From Immundisolibacteraceae bacterium (GTDB lineage Bacteria; Pseudomonadota; Gammaproteobacteria; Immundisolibacterales; Immundisolibacteraceae), in NCBI GenBank assembly GCA_016763355.1, contig JAESTY010000222.1, positions 1-5,062 on the forward strand: 5,062 nucleotides of DNA, read 5' to 3'. Positions 4,829-5,062 of the stretch are shown one piece after another (positions within the stretch are counted from its first letter, which is position 1; every line of letters starts with the position of its first letter). A program made the position numbers and the translations under genes. Below the pieces are notes generated by a model. It was not told the DNA's origin. It made no database searches and saw only the letters and a list, made by a program, of their open reading frames with translations.

Positions 4829-4905
4829 GTCAATAGCCATAGGCCGTTGTTTCCGCGGCTTGCGGGGTGGGTCGTCATTTTAATATTCATAGATTTCTCA
4901 AAGTT

Positions 4906-4921
4906 ATCCGTTGTTACGGAT
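4906..4921. promoter_or_regulatory. Short perfect inverted repeat in the right intergenic region
   Basis: ATCCGT (4906-4911) and ACGGAT (4916-4921) are perfect complements around TGTT. The repeat lies about 100 bases upstream of the membrane-protein gene and could be an operator or leader hairpin. The surrounding 4803-5062 contains no well-supported gene. Upstream of it on the minus strand, TTGCCA (4947-4942) is a good -35 match but lacks a convincing -10 box. Confidence 0.3.
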
Positions 4922-4984
4922 GTGTTATTTCGTGTTTTTTCTTGGCAATTTTGATGGAATCTGGCAACAGGCATAAACGAAGGT

Positions 4985-5034
4985 TTTTGCTAAAATGAGT
5001 AAAAATCAATATTGAACACAAGTCGTTTTGCTAA
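4985..5034 (+). repeat. Pair of 9-bp direct repeats near the right edge
   Basis: TTTTGCTAA occurs at 4985-4993 and again at 5026-5034, 41 bases apart. Both lie upstream of the suspected plus-strand start at the right edge. The spacing is about four helical turns. This may be regulatory, but a 9-mer repeated once in AT-rich DNA can also be chance. Confidence 0.2.
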
Positions 5035-5046
5035 CAGCTTGATATA

Positions 5047-5062
5047 AAAGGATTTTAAAAAT
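5047..5062 (+). promoter_or_regulatory. Ribosome-binding-like site at the right edge
   Basis: AAAGGA (5047-5052) is followed by 8 bases and then AT as the last two bases of the window. If the next base is G, this is a normally spaced Shine-Dalgarno sequence and start codon for a plus-strand gene lying to the right, divergent from the membrane-protein gene. Confidence 0.35.

Noticed and set aside
4792..4974. 60-codon minus-strand ORF as a protein gene
   Set aside because: No ribosome binding site precedes its first ATG, and the composition looks random. Only its 3' part is kept, as a possible leader ORF in the findings.

Overview
This window looks like a stretch of accessory DNA from a low-GC Gram-negative bacterium, probably a proteobacterium. 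The support is a ParD/ParE-type toxin-antitoxin remnant, a Sec signal peptide with an Ala-X-Ala cleavage site, and good AGGAGG-type ribosome binding sites. An alphaproteobacterium would fit, but nothing here proves it. There are no rRNA, tRNA or housekeeping genes to fix the lineage. Most coding capacity lies in proteins I do not recognise.

Layout. Positions 1-182 hold no convincing gene, but they are more GC-rich than the rest and contain nested complementary segments that could be a structured RNA. On the minus strand, 183-719 is a parDE module: an intact ParD antitoxin with a palindromic operator, and a ParE toxin broken by one missing base in a run of seven A. Still on the minus strand, 777-2451 is the most unusual locus. 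It is a 475-residue protein made almost entirely of six diverged copies of a 74-residue, helix-turn-helix-like unit. A seventh copy, cut off by frame loss and an in-frame stop, lies just downstream (777-1023).

Positions 2452-2729 are a divergent regulatory region with an inverted repeat over a candidate promoter for the repeat protein and two tandem 11-bp repeats. On the plus strand, 2730-3716 encodes an orphan soluble protein with a two-helix coiled coil. It converges with 3734-4372 (minus), which encodes a small exported protein of unknown function. Upstream of that, also on the minus strand, 4467-4802 encodes a small glycine-zipper membrane protein. Positions 4803-5062 are mainly non-coding, and a Shine-Dalgarno-like sequence at the right edge suggests a plus-strand gene starting just beyond the window.

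How they may work together (inference). The tandem-HTH protein, the 11-bp direct repeats and the divergent coiled-coil gene could form one unit, with the repeat protein binding the intergenic repeats and controlling both genes. The exported and membrane proteins may be co-transcribed, with a long inverted repeat between them. The parDE remnant, the decayed repeat unit and the orphan genes together suggest a region of gene turnover.
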